Source of the DNA: Pseudoxanthomonas indica
GTDB lineage: Bacteria; Pseudomonadota; Gammaproteobacteria; Xanthomonadales; Xanthomonadaceae
Reading direction: 5' to 3'
DNA: 64,000 nt
NCBI RefSeq assembly: GCF_900167565.1
Contig: NZ_FUZV01000001.1
Coordinates: 2,023,001 to 2,087,000, forward strand
The translations under genes were made by a program, and so were the position numbers. How positions within the stretch are numbered: position 1 is the first letter of the stretch; every line of letters starts with the position of its first letter. Shown here piece after piece: positions 25,449 to 39,899 of this stretch. Under the pieces are notes generated by a model. The model ran no database searches and was not told the origin of the DNA. It was given only the letters and a program-made list of their open reading frames with translations.

Positions 25449-26759
25449 ATGAAGTCCATGCTCTGGTTTGCATTGCTTGCGGCGCAGGAGGCGCCGGTCT
25501 CACCCGCGGTGTCGCCGGCGCTTCCCTCGCCACCCGCTACGTCCTCGACCGTGATCGCGCCGGTGCAGCCAACGCCACCGCCGGTCAACGTGCAGCGCGA
25601 TCCGATCTTCGATCGCTGCCTGCAATCGCTGCGCAGCAGCGCCACGGCCCAGGGTGTGGGCGCGGCGGACTTCGACCGCTACACCGCCGACCTGGCGCCG
25701 GACATGAGCGTGCTGGATCTGCTCGACGCGCAGCCGGAGTTCACCACGCCGCTATGGGATTACCTGTCCGGGCTGGTGGATGAGCAGCGCGTCAGCGACG
25801 GTCGCGAGCAGTTGCTGCTGCATCGGGATCTGCTGACCCGGGTATCGGCGCAATCGGGCGTCGATGCTGAAACCATCGTCGCGGTGTGGGGCGTGGAGAG
25901 CGACTACGGACGCGTGTTCGGCAAGCGTCCGTTGCGGCAGTCACTGGCGACGTTGTCGTGCTTCGGGCGTCGCCAGGCCTACTTCCGCGGCGAGTTCCTG
26001 TCCTTGTTGCAGTTGCTCGGTGCAGGTGACCTGCGCGCCGAAGGCCTGACCGGTTCCTGGGCCGGCGCCTTCGGGCATACCCAGTTCATGCCATCCACCT
26101 ACGCGCGCGTGGCGGTGGATCAGGATGGCGATGGCCGCCGTGATCTGGTCGCCAGCATTCCCGATGCACTGGCCTCTACCGCGCGTTATCTGCAATTGGC
26201 CGGTTGGCGCACCGGTCAGGACTGGGGCCACGAAGTGCGCCTGCCTGCCGGCTTCGATGCCAGCCTGGCCGGTCGCACGAAGCGACGACCCTTGAGCGAC
26301 TGGCTGGCACGCGGCGTTGTCCGCGCCGACGGCGTGCCGCTGTTGCCCAGTGATGCTGCGGCCTCGGTGCTGCTGCCCACGGGCGTGGAGGGTCCGGCGT
26401 TCCTGGTCTACCGCAACTACGACGCCATCTACGCCTATAACGCCGCCGAGAGCTATGCCCTGGCCATCGCCCTGCTGGCGGATCGCCTGCGTGGTGGCGC
26501 GGGCCTGATCACCGCCTGGCCTACCGACGATCCCGGTTTGTCGCGCGAGCAGCGCAAACACCTGCAAACCCTGTTGCTGGCACGTGGTCACGCCATCGGC
26601 GCGGCCGATGGCATGATCGGCAACCAGACCCGGCGCGCGATCCAGAGCGAACAGATCCAACTTGGCCTGCTGCCAGCCGATGGCCGCGCCGGCCAAAAGA
26701 TCCTGCTCGCGCTCGAGCGCGCCGGCCCGCCCGTCCTGCCACCGAATGCCTCGCCATGA
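25449..26759 (+). CDS. Lytic murein transglycosylase, MltB-like, with peptidoglycan-binding domain
   Basis: 436 residues. After a short hydrophobic N terminus and a Pro-rich linker (to about 50) comes the SLT_2/MltB catalytic domain with catalytic Glu150 in VWGVESDYG, then SWAGAFGHTQFMPSTY. The C-terminal ~60 residues are a peptidoglycan_binding_1 domain (LQTLLLARGHAIGAADGMIG). It cleaves the MurNAc-GlcNAc bond to 1,6-anhydro products in the periplasm. The N-terminal signal (MKSMLWFALLAAQ) is shorter than usual, so the export route is unsure. AGGGAGG lies 6 bp before the ATG. The stop overlaps the next gene by 4 bp (ATGA). Confidence 0.92.
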   Translation: MKSMLWFALLAAQEAPVSPAVSPALPSPPATSSTVIAPVQPTPPPVNVQRDPIFDRCLQSLRSSATAQGVGAADFDRYTADLAPDMSVLDLLDAQPEFTTPLWDYLSGLVDEQRVSDGREQLLLHRDLLTRVSAQSGVDAETIVAVWGVESDYGRVFGKRPLRQSLATLSCFGRRQAYFRGEFLSLLQLLGAGDLRAEGLTGSWAGAFGHTQFMPSTYARVAVDQDGDGRRDLVASIPDALASTARYLQLAGWRTGQDWGHEVRLPAGFDASLAGRTKRRPLSDWLARGVVRADGVPLLPSDAAASVLLPTGVEGPAFLVYRNYDAIYAYNAAESYALAIALLADRLRGGAGLITAWPTDDPGLSREQRKHLQTLLLARGHAIGAADGMIGNQTRRAIQSEQIQLGLLPADGRAGQKILLALERAGPPVLPPNASP

Positions 26760-27631
26760 ACGACTCTGCGCCTTCCTTCTCCGTTGAACTGACCGAATGG
26801 CAGGGCGTGCCGGCCTGGGTGATCCGCAGTGAGAAGGCGACGGCGGTGATTTCTTCACAAGGCGGCCAGCTGCTTGCCTGGCAGCCGCATGGCCAGGCGG
26901 AGGTGTTATGGCTCTCGCCGATCACGCGCAGCGCGCCTTCGGCCATCCGTGGCGGTGTGCCGGTGTGCTGGCCGTACTTCGGCAAGCAGGGCCAGCCTGC
27001 CGATGCCGTGCAGCATGGCCACGCGCGCCTGGCGCAGTGGCGCTGGGTCGATGCGGTCGAAACCGACAACGGCGACGTGGTCGTGGATCTCGCCCTGCCC
27101 GCCGATCCGCGCACGCCGCTGCGCCTGCGCCAGCGCCTGCACATCGGTGCCGAACTGGGCCAGACGCTGATCACCGATAACCCCGGCGACCAGGCCGTTG
27201 AATTCACCCAGGCCCTGCACAGCTATTTCGCGGTGGGCGACGCCATGCAACTGCGCCTGCATGGTGTGGACGGTCTTGCCTACGCCGACAAGCTCGACGG
27301 TGGGGCCTACCGGCAGGCCGGCGACTGGCGCCTGGACGAGGCGCGCGACCCGGGTCGCTGCGATCGCCTCTACGCCACCGACGGCGGTGCTTTCGTGTTG
27401 CACGATCCGGCGCAGGGTCGTCGCATCGAACTGGACACCGAGGGCAGCCGCACCCTAGTGGTTTGGAATCCGGGCGCCGTCGGTGCGGCGGCGATGGCCG
27501 ACGTGCCGGACACGGCTTGGCGTGAGTTCGTCTGCATCGAAGTGGCCAATGCCGGTGATGACGTCATCGTGCTGGCCCCCGGCGCCCAGCATCGGCTCGG
27601 CCAACGCGTGCGCCTGCTGCCACTGCCGTAA
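26756..27631 (+). CDS. D-hexose-6-phosphate mutarotase (aldose 1-epimerase family)
   Basis: 291 residues of the galactose-mutarotase-like fold. The YeaD-type core is visible: GGQLLAWQPHGQAEVLWLSP, RGGVPVCWPYFG with HGHAR following, and LHSYFAVGD. It interconverts alpha and beta anomers of hexose 6-phosphates in the cytoplasm, feeding glycolysis or the zwf branch. Start ATG overlaps the stop of the lytic transglycosylase gene (ATGA), so expression is coupled to cell-wall turnover; whether that is functional is unclear. Confidence 0.88.
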   Translation: MNDSAPSFSVELTEWQGVPAWVIRSEKATAVISSQGGQLLAWQPHGQAEVLWLSPITRSAPSAIRGGVPVCWPYFGKQGQPADAVQHGHARLAQWRWVDAVETDNGDVVVDLALPADPRTPLRLRQRLHIGAELGQTLITDNPGDQAVEFTQALHSYFAVGDAMQLRLHGVDGLAYADKLDGGAYRQAGDWRLDEARDPGRCDRLYATDGGAFVLHDPAQGRRIELDTEGSRTLVVWNPGAVGAAAMADVPDTAWREFVCIEVANAGDDVIVLAPGAQHRLGQRVRLLPLP

Positions 27632-27691
27632 TCGCCGCACGGCCGCCGTCCATCGACTACACTGCCCCGCTTTCGATCAGAACCCTTGCCC

Positions 27692-28933
27692 GTGACCCAA
27701 GAAACCCAGGCTGTCAGCGGCCGCCGTGCCGCGCTGATCTTCATTTTCATCACCGTCCTGATCGACATCCTCTCGTTCGGCGTGATCATCCCGGTGCTGC
27801 CCGGCTTGGTCCGCGAGTTCGTGGGTGGTGACTTTGCCGAGGCCGCGTGGTGGGTCGGCATCTTCGGCACCTTGTTTGCCGCCATCCAGTTTGTCTGCTC
27901 GCCGATCCAGGGTGCGCTGTCGGATCGCTTCGGCCGCCGCCCGGTCATCCTGCTGTCCTGCTTCGGCCTGGGCGTGGACTTCATCCTGATCGCGCTGGCG
28001 CAATCGCTGCCCTGGCTGCTGATCGCGCGCATCTTCTCCGGCGTGTTCTCGGCCAGCTTCACCACCGCCAATGCCTACATCGCCGACATCACCCCGCCGG
28101 ACCAGCGTGCCAAGGCCTTCGGCATGATCGGCGCGGCGTTCGGCCTGGGTTTCATCATCGGCCCGGTGATTGGCGGGCAGTTGGGCGCAATCGATCTGCG
28201 GCTTCCGTTCTGGTTCGCCGCCGGCCTGGCCTTGCTCAACTTCCTCTACGGCTGGTTCGTGCTGCCTGAGTCGCTGCCCAAAGAAAAGCGCACGCCCAAG
28301 TTCGACTGGTCGCATGCCAATCCGATCGGCTCGCTGTTCCTGCTCAAGCGCTACCCGCAGGTGTTCGGCCTGGCGGCCGTCGTGCTGATCGCCAACCTGG
28401 CGCACTACGTCTATCCCAGCGTGTTCGTCTTGTTTGCCGAGTACCAGTACCGCTGGAACGAGCGGCAGGTGGCGTGGGTGTTGGCCCTGGTCGGTGTGTT
28501 CAGCGTGATCGTGCAGGCCGGACTGGTCGGCAAGGTGGTGCCGAAGTTCGGCGAGCGCCGCACGCTGTTGTTTGGCCTGGCCTGCGGCGTGGTCGGCTTC
28601 TTCATCTACGGCCTGGCGGATGTGGGCTGGATCTTCCTGATCGGTTTGCCGATCAGCGCGCTGTGGGGCCTGGCCGGTCCTGCCACGCAGGCGCTGATCA
28701 CGCGCCAGGTGGGCGCCGACGTGCAGGGGCGCATCCAGGGTGCGTTGATGAGCCTGGTCAGCCTGGCCGGCATCTTCGGCCCGCTGATGTTCGCCGGCAC
28801 CTTTGGCTGGTTCATCGGCGATAGCGCGCCGGCGCATGTGCCGGGCGCACCGTGGATCCTGGCCTCGGTGTTGTTGTTCGTGGGCTGGCTGGTGGCCTGG
28901 CGCTTTGCCCGCGCGCCGGCGCCGCATCACTGA
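27692..28933 (+). CDS. MFS efflux transporter, TetA-like (TCR/Tet family)
   Basis: 413 residues, 12 predicted membrane helices. The N-terminal segment IFITVLIDILSFGVIIPVLP, the loop 2-3 motif GALSDRFGRRPVILLS and IADITPPDQRAKAFGMIGAAFGLGF are typical of drug:H+ antiporters of the tetracycline-resistance type. Chromosomal members often do not confer tetracycline resistance, so the substrate is unknown. GTG at 27692 is preferred; a TTG at 27686 would add two residues, and no strong ribosome site discriminates. No TetR-like repressor is next to it. Confidence 0.85.
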   Translation: MTQETQAVSGRRAALIFIFITVLIDILSFGVIIPVLPGLVREFVGGDFAEAAWWVGIFGTLFAAIQFVCSPIQGALSDRFGRRPVILLSCFGLGVDFILIALAQSLPWLLIARIFSGVFSASFTTANAYIADITPPDQRAKAFGMIGAAFGLGFIIGPVIGGQLGAIDLRLPFWFAAGLALLNFLYGWFVLPESLPKEKRTPKFDWSHANPIGSLFLLKRYPQVFGLAAVVLIANLAHYVYPSVFVLFAEYQYRWNERQVAWVLALVGVFSVIVQAGLVGKVVPKFGERRTLLFGLACGVVGFFIYGLADVGWIFLIGLPISALWGLAGPATQALITRQVGADVQGRIQGALMSLVSLAGIFGPLMFAGTFGWFIGDSAPAHVPGAPWILASVLLFVGWLVAWRFARAPAPHH

Positions 28934-29012
28934 CCCGCCAGCGGACTGTCAGCACACCGCATTCGCATCAGGCCGGAGCCGCGCCACCACGCACGACTCC
29001 GGCCTCCCGCCG

Positions 29013-29465
29013 TCAATCGTTTTCGACGTGGATCACCGCACCGGTGGTGGCATCCAGATGGATCTCCACGTCATTGCCGTCGGCGCGCTCGGCCTCGGCC
29101 TTCCAGACGCCATCGTCGAAATCGATGTCATGCACCTTGGAATAGCCGGCGGCGGCCAGTTTGGCCTTGATGTCGTTCTCGCTGAATTTGGACACCAACT
29201 TTTCTGCCTTGATGTCGCGCGTGGCCGGGTTGACGCGCACGTCCACGCGATCACCGTTGGCGCTGGTGGCATCGGTTTCCCACATGCCGTCTTCGAAATC
29301 CAGATCATCGATGCGGGTATAGCCCTGTTCGGCCAGCAGCGCGCGCACCTGCGGTTCGGTCAGCGCGGCCTTGGCCGGATCGGCGGCCTGCGCCTGTGCC
29401 AGCAGCGGGGTGGCGGTCAGCAGGCCAATCAGCAAGGCGTTGCGTAGGGTCGATGGCTTGCGCAT
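29013..29465 (-). CDS. Exported protein with two PepSY domains
   Basis: 150 residues. A Sec signal peptide (LLIGLLTATPLLAQAQA) precedes two PepSY-type repeats of about 55 residues each (LLAEQGYTRIDDLDFEDGMW and KLAAAGYSKVHDIDFDDGVW). Both have the acidic DDG or EDG turn and end in a VDVRVNPATR- or VEIHLDATTG-type strand. PepSY proteins are small periplasmic domains, some of which inhibit peptidases; specific function unknown. AGGAG 7 bp before the ATG at 29465 supports this start over one five codons upstream. Confidence 0.85.
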   Translation of the reverse strand: MRKPSTLRNALLIGLLTATPLLAQAQAADPAKAALTEPQVRALLAEQGYTRIDDLDFEDGMWETDATSANGDRVDVRVNPATRDIKAEKLVSKFSENDIKAKLAAAGYSKVHDIDFDDGVWKAEAERADGNDVEIHLDATTGAVIHVEND

Positions 29466-29586
29466 GAAGCACTCCTGCATTGGGGTGAACCGATGCTAGG
29501 CAGCCGGCGATCACCCGCAGGTGAAAACAGGACGAGAGGCTTGCTCGCAAGCAGGCTTCATTAAGCCACGTGGAGATCCGTGCACA

Positions 29587-30753
29587 TCAAGCTGCACGCT
29601 TCCACAACAACAGCGTCAGCGCACCGGCGATCAAGCCCCAGAACGCCGAGCCGATACCGGCGATGGACAGGCCCGAGGCGGTGACCAGAAAAGTGATCAG
29701 CGCCGGCTCGCGCTGCTGCTCATCGCGCAGCGAGGCAGCCAGGCTGTTGCCGATCGTGCCCAACAGCGCGATGCCGGCAATGGCCATGATCAATTCCTTG
29801 GGGAACGCGGCGAACAAGGCCGCCACCGTAGCGCCGAACAAACCAACCAACACGTAGAACACACCGGCCGCCACCGACGCCACGTAGCGTCGCTGCGCAT
29901 CCTCGTGTGCCTCACGACCCATGCAGATTGCCGCAGTGATCGCCGCCAGATTCAACGCAAACGCGCCGAATGGCGCGAGCAGCAGGTTGGTCAGCCCGGT
30001 CCAGCCGATGACGGGCGAAATCGGAATCGAATACCCCGAGGCGCGAATCACCGCCACGCCGGGCACGTTCTGCGACGCCATGGTGACCACGAACAAGGGC
30101 AGCGCAATCCCGAACAGCGCCGCCAGCGAGAAGCCGGGCATGATGAAATTCGGCCTGGCCAGTTGCCAGTGCAGGCCCTGCGTATGCAGCAACCCCAGCG
30201 CCGAAGCAAAGCCAATGCCGGCCAGCAGGGTCAGGATCACTGCGTAACGCGGCAGCCAGCGACGCGTCAGCAGGTAGACCACGAACATGGTCAGCGCCAT
30301 CGCCAGTTGCGTCTTCATGGCCACGAACGCATCCAGGCCGAAGCGCAGCAAGACGCCGGCCAGCATGCCCGAGGCCAGCGACACCGGGATGCGGCTGATC
30401 ATCCGCTCGAAGATGCCCGAGAAGCCGGCCACCGTGATCAACGCCGCCGAGATCAGGAACGCGCCGATGGCTTCGCTCAGAGGCAGGCCGGCCGCGCTGC
30501 TGATCAACATCGCCGCGCCGGGCGTGGACCAGGCGGTCACCACAGGCATGCGATAGCGCAACGAGAGCGCAATGCAGGTCACGCCCATGCCCAGGCCCAA
30601 GGCCCACATCCACGAACTGATCTGCTCAGGCGTCGCGCCCAGCGACTGCGCGGCCTGGAACACGATCACCGCCGAACTGGCAAAGCCCACCAGCACGGTG
30701 ACAAAGCCGGCGGCGATGGCGGAGACCGACAGGTCGCGAAAAAACCGGCTCAT
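29587..30753 (-). CDS. BenE-family benzoate/H+ symporter-like transporter
   Basis: 388 residues, about 12 membrane segments. Family motifs include VTAWSTPGAAMLISSAAG, the central NVPGVAVIRASGY and APFGAFALNLAAITAAICMG. BenE transporters import benzoate with protons, but no aromatic degradation genes lie nearby, so the substrate is open. The ATG at 30753 overlaps the stop of the methylglyoxal synthase gene (ATGA), so the two proteins are coupled; a longer in-frame start is not needed. Confidence 0.88.
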   Translation of the reverse strand: MSRFFRDLSVSAIAAGFVTVLVGFASSAVIVFQAAQSLGATPEQISSWMWALGLGMGVTCIALSLRYRMPVVTAWSTPGAAMLISSAAGLPLSEAIGAFLISAALITVAGFSGIFERMISRIPVSLASGMLAGVLLRFGLDAFVAMKTQLAMALTMFVVYLLTRRWLPRYAVILTLLAGIGFASALGLLHTQGLHWQLARPNFIMPGFSLAALFGIALPLFVVTMASQNVPGVAVIRASGYSIPISPVIGWTGLTNLLLAPFGAFALNLAAITAAICMGREAHEDAQRRYVASVAAGVFYVLVGLFGATVAALFAAFPKELIMAIAGIALLGTIGNSLAASLRDEQQREPALITFLVTASGLSIAGIGSAFWGLIAGALTLLLWKRAA

Positions 30754-31619
30754 GGCTTGCGCAGCTCGGCGGCCACGCACCAGCGCCGCGCCACCGCCGG
30801 TGAGGTCATGCAGACGGCTTCATCGGTCACCGTCGTCACCGCCCGCTCCAGCAACTGGATGTCGGCTTCATGCTGGCGCGCCACATGCGGGTCTTCGAAA
30901 AAGATCACGCGCTGGCAGCGCCGCTCCAGCACCCGATCGGCAATCTGCGCGTCGCCGCCCATCGGGCCGCTCTGGTAGCGCTCTGCCCACGGCCGATCCT
31001 GCGGCCAGCCGCGGCTCCAGGCCAGTTCATTGAGCCGCTGGCCGGTGGTGCCGGTGGCCACCCGATGGGCGAAGCGCGAGAGCACGTCGAAATGTTCGCC
31101 GGCAAAGGCGATCATCTGCGGCTTCATCGCATCGTGGGCAATCAGCGCCAGGGTCTGCGATTCCAGTGCGTGGAAGACATCCGCACCGCGATCCGCCGGC
31201 AGCCCGGCATGCAGGCGCTCCATTTCCACCCAGTCGCGGGCCGAGGCCACCGTCGACAGGAACGGCTTGCCATGGATCACGCATTGCCGCTTCAGCGCAA
31301 TCGCCTCGGGGAAAATCGAGGACGGGTCGACCGGATCGATCAGGTAGATGGCGCCATCCAGATGGCGCTCGGCGCCTTCCATGCCGACGACTTCGGCGAC
31401 CAGTTTCATCAACCCGCCGTCGCGACCGTAGGGATAGCGCTTCAACACATCGTGGCCGCGCAGCATGCCGGCGGCGGCAATGGCGTCGTAGGTGCGGCCG
31501 ACCGCATGCAGGCCCAGTTGCAGCTCGCGGATGCCCGGTTCGCAGGCACGCAGCCAGCGGAACAGGGCAGCGTCTTCGGTGTGGTGATGCAGGCGGTTCG
31601 CCGCCAGGCCCAGGCGCAT
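30750..31619 (-). CDS. Methylglyoxal synthase with a second, degenerate MGS-like domain
   Basis: 289 residues, nearly twice the ~150 of a normal MgsA. Residues about 155-280 are a complete MGS domain: His162-Asp163 (LIAHDAMK), the phosphate-binding ATGTTG (188-193), GPMGGD ending in the catalytic Asp223, then Asp243 (FFEDP), His250 and Asp253. Spacings after Asp223 (+20, +27, +30) equal those of E. coli Asp71, Asp91, His98, Asp101. It should convert dihydroxyacetone phosphate to methylglyoxal and phosphate. Residues 1-135 align to the same fold with RWLRACEPGI, YPYGRDGG, YLIDPVDP and HGKPFLSTVASARDWVE, but HD is replaced by Ala7-Asn8 and TGTTG by VGRTY. The N-terminal copy is therefore probably regulatory or structural. 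Coupled to the downstream BenE-type transporter. Confidence 0.85.
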   Translation of the reverse strand: MRLGLAANRLHHHTEDAALFRWLRACEPGIRELQLGLHAVGRTYDAIAAAGMLRGHDVLKRYPYGRDGGLMKLVAEVVGMEGAERHLDGAIYLIDPVDPSSIFPEAIALKRQCVIHGKPFLSTVASARDWVEMERLHAGLPADRGADVFHALESQTLALIAHDAMKPQMIAFAGEHFDVLSRFAHRVATGTTGQRLNELAWSRGWPQDRPWAERYQSGPMGGDAQIADRVLERRCQRVIFFEDPHVARQHEADIQLLERAVTTVTDEAVCMTSPAVARRWCVAAELRKP

Positions 31620-31744
31620 CGCGTAACCCTTTGGAGGAGGTCGCTGGAGTTTAAGGCAAGCAATGCGGACTAATGGGATAGACCCCGTCGCAACTGCAAC
31701 ACACCCGAGGCCTAAAATGCGTCACCCCACCAGGAGATCTCCCC

Positions 31745-32806
31745 ATGAGCCACGCCCACGGCTACGCCGCGCTGTCCGGTGATCAGGCCCTCGCCCCGTT
31801 CTCGTTTGAACGCCGCGAGCCCGGCCCGAACGACGTCAAGATCGAAATCCTCTACTGCGGTGTCTGCCATTCGGACCTGCACACCGCCCGCAACGAGTGG
31901 AACAACACGCTGTTTCCGTCCGTGCCGGGCCATGAAATCGTCGGCCGGGTAAGTGCGGTCGGCTCGGCGGTCACCGGCTTCAAGGTCGGCCAGATGGCCG
32001 GCGTGGGCTGCATCGTCGACAGCTGTCGCACCTGCGCGTCCTGCTCGGACGGCGAAGAGCAGTACTGCGAGAACGGCTTCACCGGCACCTACAACGGCTC
32101 GATCTTCGGCGGCAGCCATAACACCTACGGCGGCTACTCCGACCAGATCGTGGTCGATGAGAAGTACATGCTGCGCATCAGCCACGACGAAGCGCAGCTG
32201 GCCGCGGTCGCGCCGCTGCTGTGCGCCGGCATCACCACCTATTCGCCGCTGGCGCACTGGAAGGTCGGCCCCGGCCAGAAGGTCGGCGTGGTCGGTCTGG
32301 GAGGCCTGGGCCACATGGCGGTGAAGATCGCCAAGGCGATGGGCGCCGACGTGGTGTTGTTCACCACCTCGGCCAACAAGCGCGACGACGCGCGGCGCCT
32401 GGGCGCCAGCGAAGTAGTGGTGTCGCGCGATGCGGATCAGATGGCGGCGCAGGCCGGCCAGTTGGACTTCATCGTCAACACCGTGGCCGCGCCGCACGAT
32501 CTGGACGCGTTGCTGGCCACGCTCAAGCGTGACGGCACCATGGTGCTGGTCGGCGCGCCGGCCACACCGCATCCCTCGCCGAACGTGTTCAACCTGATTC
32601 TCAAGCGCCGCTCGCTGGCAGGCTCATTGATTGGCGGCATCCGCGAAACCCAGGAGATGCTGGACTTCTGCGCGCGCCACGGCATCGTCTCGGACATCGA
32701 GATGATCCGCATGGACGAGATCAACGAGGCCTATGAGCGGATGCTCAAGGGTGATGTGAAGTATCGCTTCGTGATTGATATGGCGACGCTGGGCGCGGCT
32801 GAGTAA
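31745..32806 (+). CDS. Zinc-dependent NAD(P) alcohol dehydrogenase, YahK/cinnamyl-type
   Basis: 353 residues, medium-chain dehydrogenase. Catalytic zinc ligands are Cys41 (YCGVCHSD), His63-Glu64 (PGHE) and the later Cys in PLLCAGITTYSPL. The structural zinc loop is CRTCASC followed by QYC. The Rossmann motif is VGLGGLGHMAVKIAKAMGA. These patterns match the YahK/AdhC/cinnamyl-alcohol group, which reduces aldehydes with NADPH. AGGAG 8 bp before the ATG supports the start. It is divergent from the methylglyoxal synthase gene (125-bp gap), so detoxification of methylglyoxal or related aldehydes is an appealing but unproven role. Confidence 0.93.
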   Translation: MSHAHGYAALSGDQALAPFSFERREPGPNDVKIEILYCGVCHSDLHTARNEWNNTLFPSVPGHEIVGRVSAVGSAVTGFKVGQMAGVGCIVDSCRTCASCSDGEEQYCENGFTGTYNGSIFGGSHNTYGGYSDQIVVDEKYMLRISHDEAQLAAVAPLLCAGITTYSPLAHWKVGPGQKVGVVGLGGLGHMAVKIAKAMGADVVLFTTSANKRDDARRLGASEVVVSRDADQMAAQAGQLDFIVNTVAAPHDLDALLATLKRDGTMVLVGAPATPHPSPNVFNLILKRRSLAGSLIGGIRETQEMLDFCARHGIVSDIEMIRMDEINEAYERMLKGDVKYRFVIDMATLGAAE

Positions 32807-32843
32807 GTCGGGCTCCGCGCGAGCGTCTGCCCCCACTCTTGCC

Positions 32844-32879
32844 CCTTCCCCCGCTTGCGGGGGAAGGTTGGGATGGGGG
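32844..32879 (+). repeat. REP-like palindrome between adh and gltD
   Basis: Arms CCTTCCCCCGC (32844-32854) and GCGGGGGAAGG (32857-32867) around TT, followed by a TTGGGATGGGGG tail. The same layout recurs at 48566-48664 and, weaker, at 56900-56924. It sits between the convergent ends of the dehydrogenase and gltD genes. Confidence 0.75.
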
Positions 32880-32891
32880 CGCTCTTCGCGC

Positions 32892-38810
<5,919 letters not shown>

Positions 38811-38905
38811 CTCTCTTGCCTCTGAATCGTACTGACGGCGACACCGTGCCCTGCCCACGCAGCGGCACTTCAAAATGTCACCGGAACCCCGAATAGAGCA
38901 CAGTT

Positions 38906-38959
38906 GTTGCGGTGCCGCAACCGGCTTCCGACTGATGCGTGTTTAGTTGCAGTCGCAAC
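38906..38959. promoter_or_regulatory. Two GTTGC/GCAAC dyads upstream of gltB
   Basis: The first is GTTGCGG-TG-CCGCAAC (38906-38921), perfect 7-bp arms. The second is GTTGC-AGTC-GCAAC (38946-38959). Their centres are 39 bp apart, 96-150 bp before the gltB ATG, in the gap between gltB and an I78 inhibitor gene. The shared half-sites suggest paired operators for one regulator; the identity is unknown. The first dyad could alternatively act as a hairpin 3' of the I78 gene. Confidence 0.5.
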
Positions 38960-39020
38960 TTTTCAGTGGCGTTTCTTTGGTCTGCAAGCGAGACGATCGT
39001 TGTGCGCGCGTGTTGGCTGC

Positions 39021-39344
39021 TCAGCCACAGCTGACCCGGGTGACACGCCCATTGGCATCCAGATGCAGATTCAATCGGCCGGCACGGAATTCCTGGGTGA
39101 TCACCTGATCGTTGCGCACGGCGCGGGCCAGATCGGCCTGCGCGGCGGCGCGGGCCTTTTCCAGCAGCGCGGCATTGACGGGCTGGCCGACGGCGAACTG
39201 CGCGGGCACGGTATTGCAGCGGGGTGGCTGCGGCGCGGAAGCCGGTGGCCGCGCGCTGCTCGCGGCTCGCGGAGGCGGGCTGGAGCTGCAACTGGCCAGC
39301 AGCAAAGCCACCACGCCAGCGGACAACCGGATGAGGTGATGCAT
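39021..39344 (-). CDS. I78-family peptidase inhibitor-like lipoprotein (copy 1)
   Basis: 107 residues. Lipoprotein signal with LLAS-C19, then a Ser/Pro/Ala-rich spacer. The I78 domain has Cys in PRCN, FAVGQP, TQEFRAGRLNLHLDANG and a terminal RVSCG. I78 proteins are small beta proteins related to potato-inhibitor-I-type serine protease inhibitors, probably held in the outer membrane facing the periplasm here. GGAG 6 bp before the ATG supports the start. Followed by the gltB upstream region. One of three similar genes within 2.4 kb. Confidence 0.82.
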   Translation of the reverse strand: MHHLIRLSAGVVALLLASCSSSPPPRAASSARPPASAPQPPRCNTVPAQFAVGQPVNAALLEKARAAAQADLARAVRNDQVITQEFRAGRLNLHLDANGRVTRVSCG

Positions 39345-39433
39345 GCGCCGCTCCAGCGTGGGCCCGAAAGGGCCGTGCGCATTCTAGGACGCGCACGGCC
39401 AGGCCGCGAGGGAGTCGATCGCGTGGGTGGGGA

Positions 39434-39811
39434 TCAGCCGCAGCGAACGGCGGTGACCACGCCCTTTTCGTCCAGATCGATGTTCAGGCGATTGGGATTG
39501 AAATCCATCGTCGCGGCTTCGCCCGGCTTGAGACTGCGCACGTTGGCGGCGTTGGCGTCCTTGCCGGCCTGTTCCAGTTCGGCCGGCGTCGCCGCCTTGC
39601 CGATGACCCATTGCGCCTGGGTGTCATCGCAGCTGCCTTCCGGTACGGCGGCCGGCGTGGCGGCGGCTTCGGTGGGCGCCGGCGCTTGTGCCACCTCGGC
39701 GGCGGCGGCCTGCGACTGTTCGGTGGCGGCCGTCTGTTCGTCCGGTGCGGGCGCCGAGCAGGCAGCCACGCTCAGGCAGATCAACAAGGCGGGGAGGGCG
39801 GGACGAAACAT
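39434..39811 (-). CDS. I78-family peptidase inhibitor-like lipoprotein (copy 2)
   Basis: 125 residues. Lipoprotein signal with VAA-C18, then a long Ala/Glu/Thr-rich linker (to about 58) and the I78 domain: SCDDTQAQWVIGK, RSLKPGEAATMDFNPNRLNI, and the end VTAVRCG. CAGGAG 6 bp before the ATG at 39811 decides the start; the longer frame is spurious. Same strand as copy 1 with an 89-bp gap, and divergent from the topoisomerase IB gene. Likely anchored to the outer membrane and able to bind serine peptidases (inference from family). Confidence 0.83.
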   Translation of the reverse strand: MFRPALPALLICLSVAACSAPAPDEQTAATEQSQAAAAEVAQAPAPTEAAATPAAVPEGSCDDTQAQWVIGKAATPAELEQAGKDANAANVRSLKPGEAATMDFNPNRLNIDLDEKGVVTAVRCG

Positions 39812-39899
39812 GCAGGCTCCTGGACGAAGGTGAATGGAGCAAGCATCGCCGACGCGACATTCGCATGTCGTTAACCGGCGGGTTCGTGAGAATCCGGCG

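Noticed and set aside
29539..29552. GCTTGC-TC-GCAAGC upstream of the PepSY gene as a terminator
   Set aside because: Two-base loop, no T-run, and placed between genes on the same strand; could be chance.
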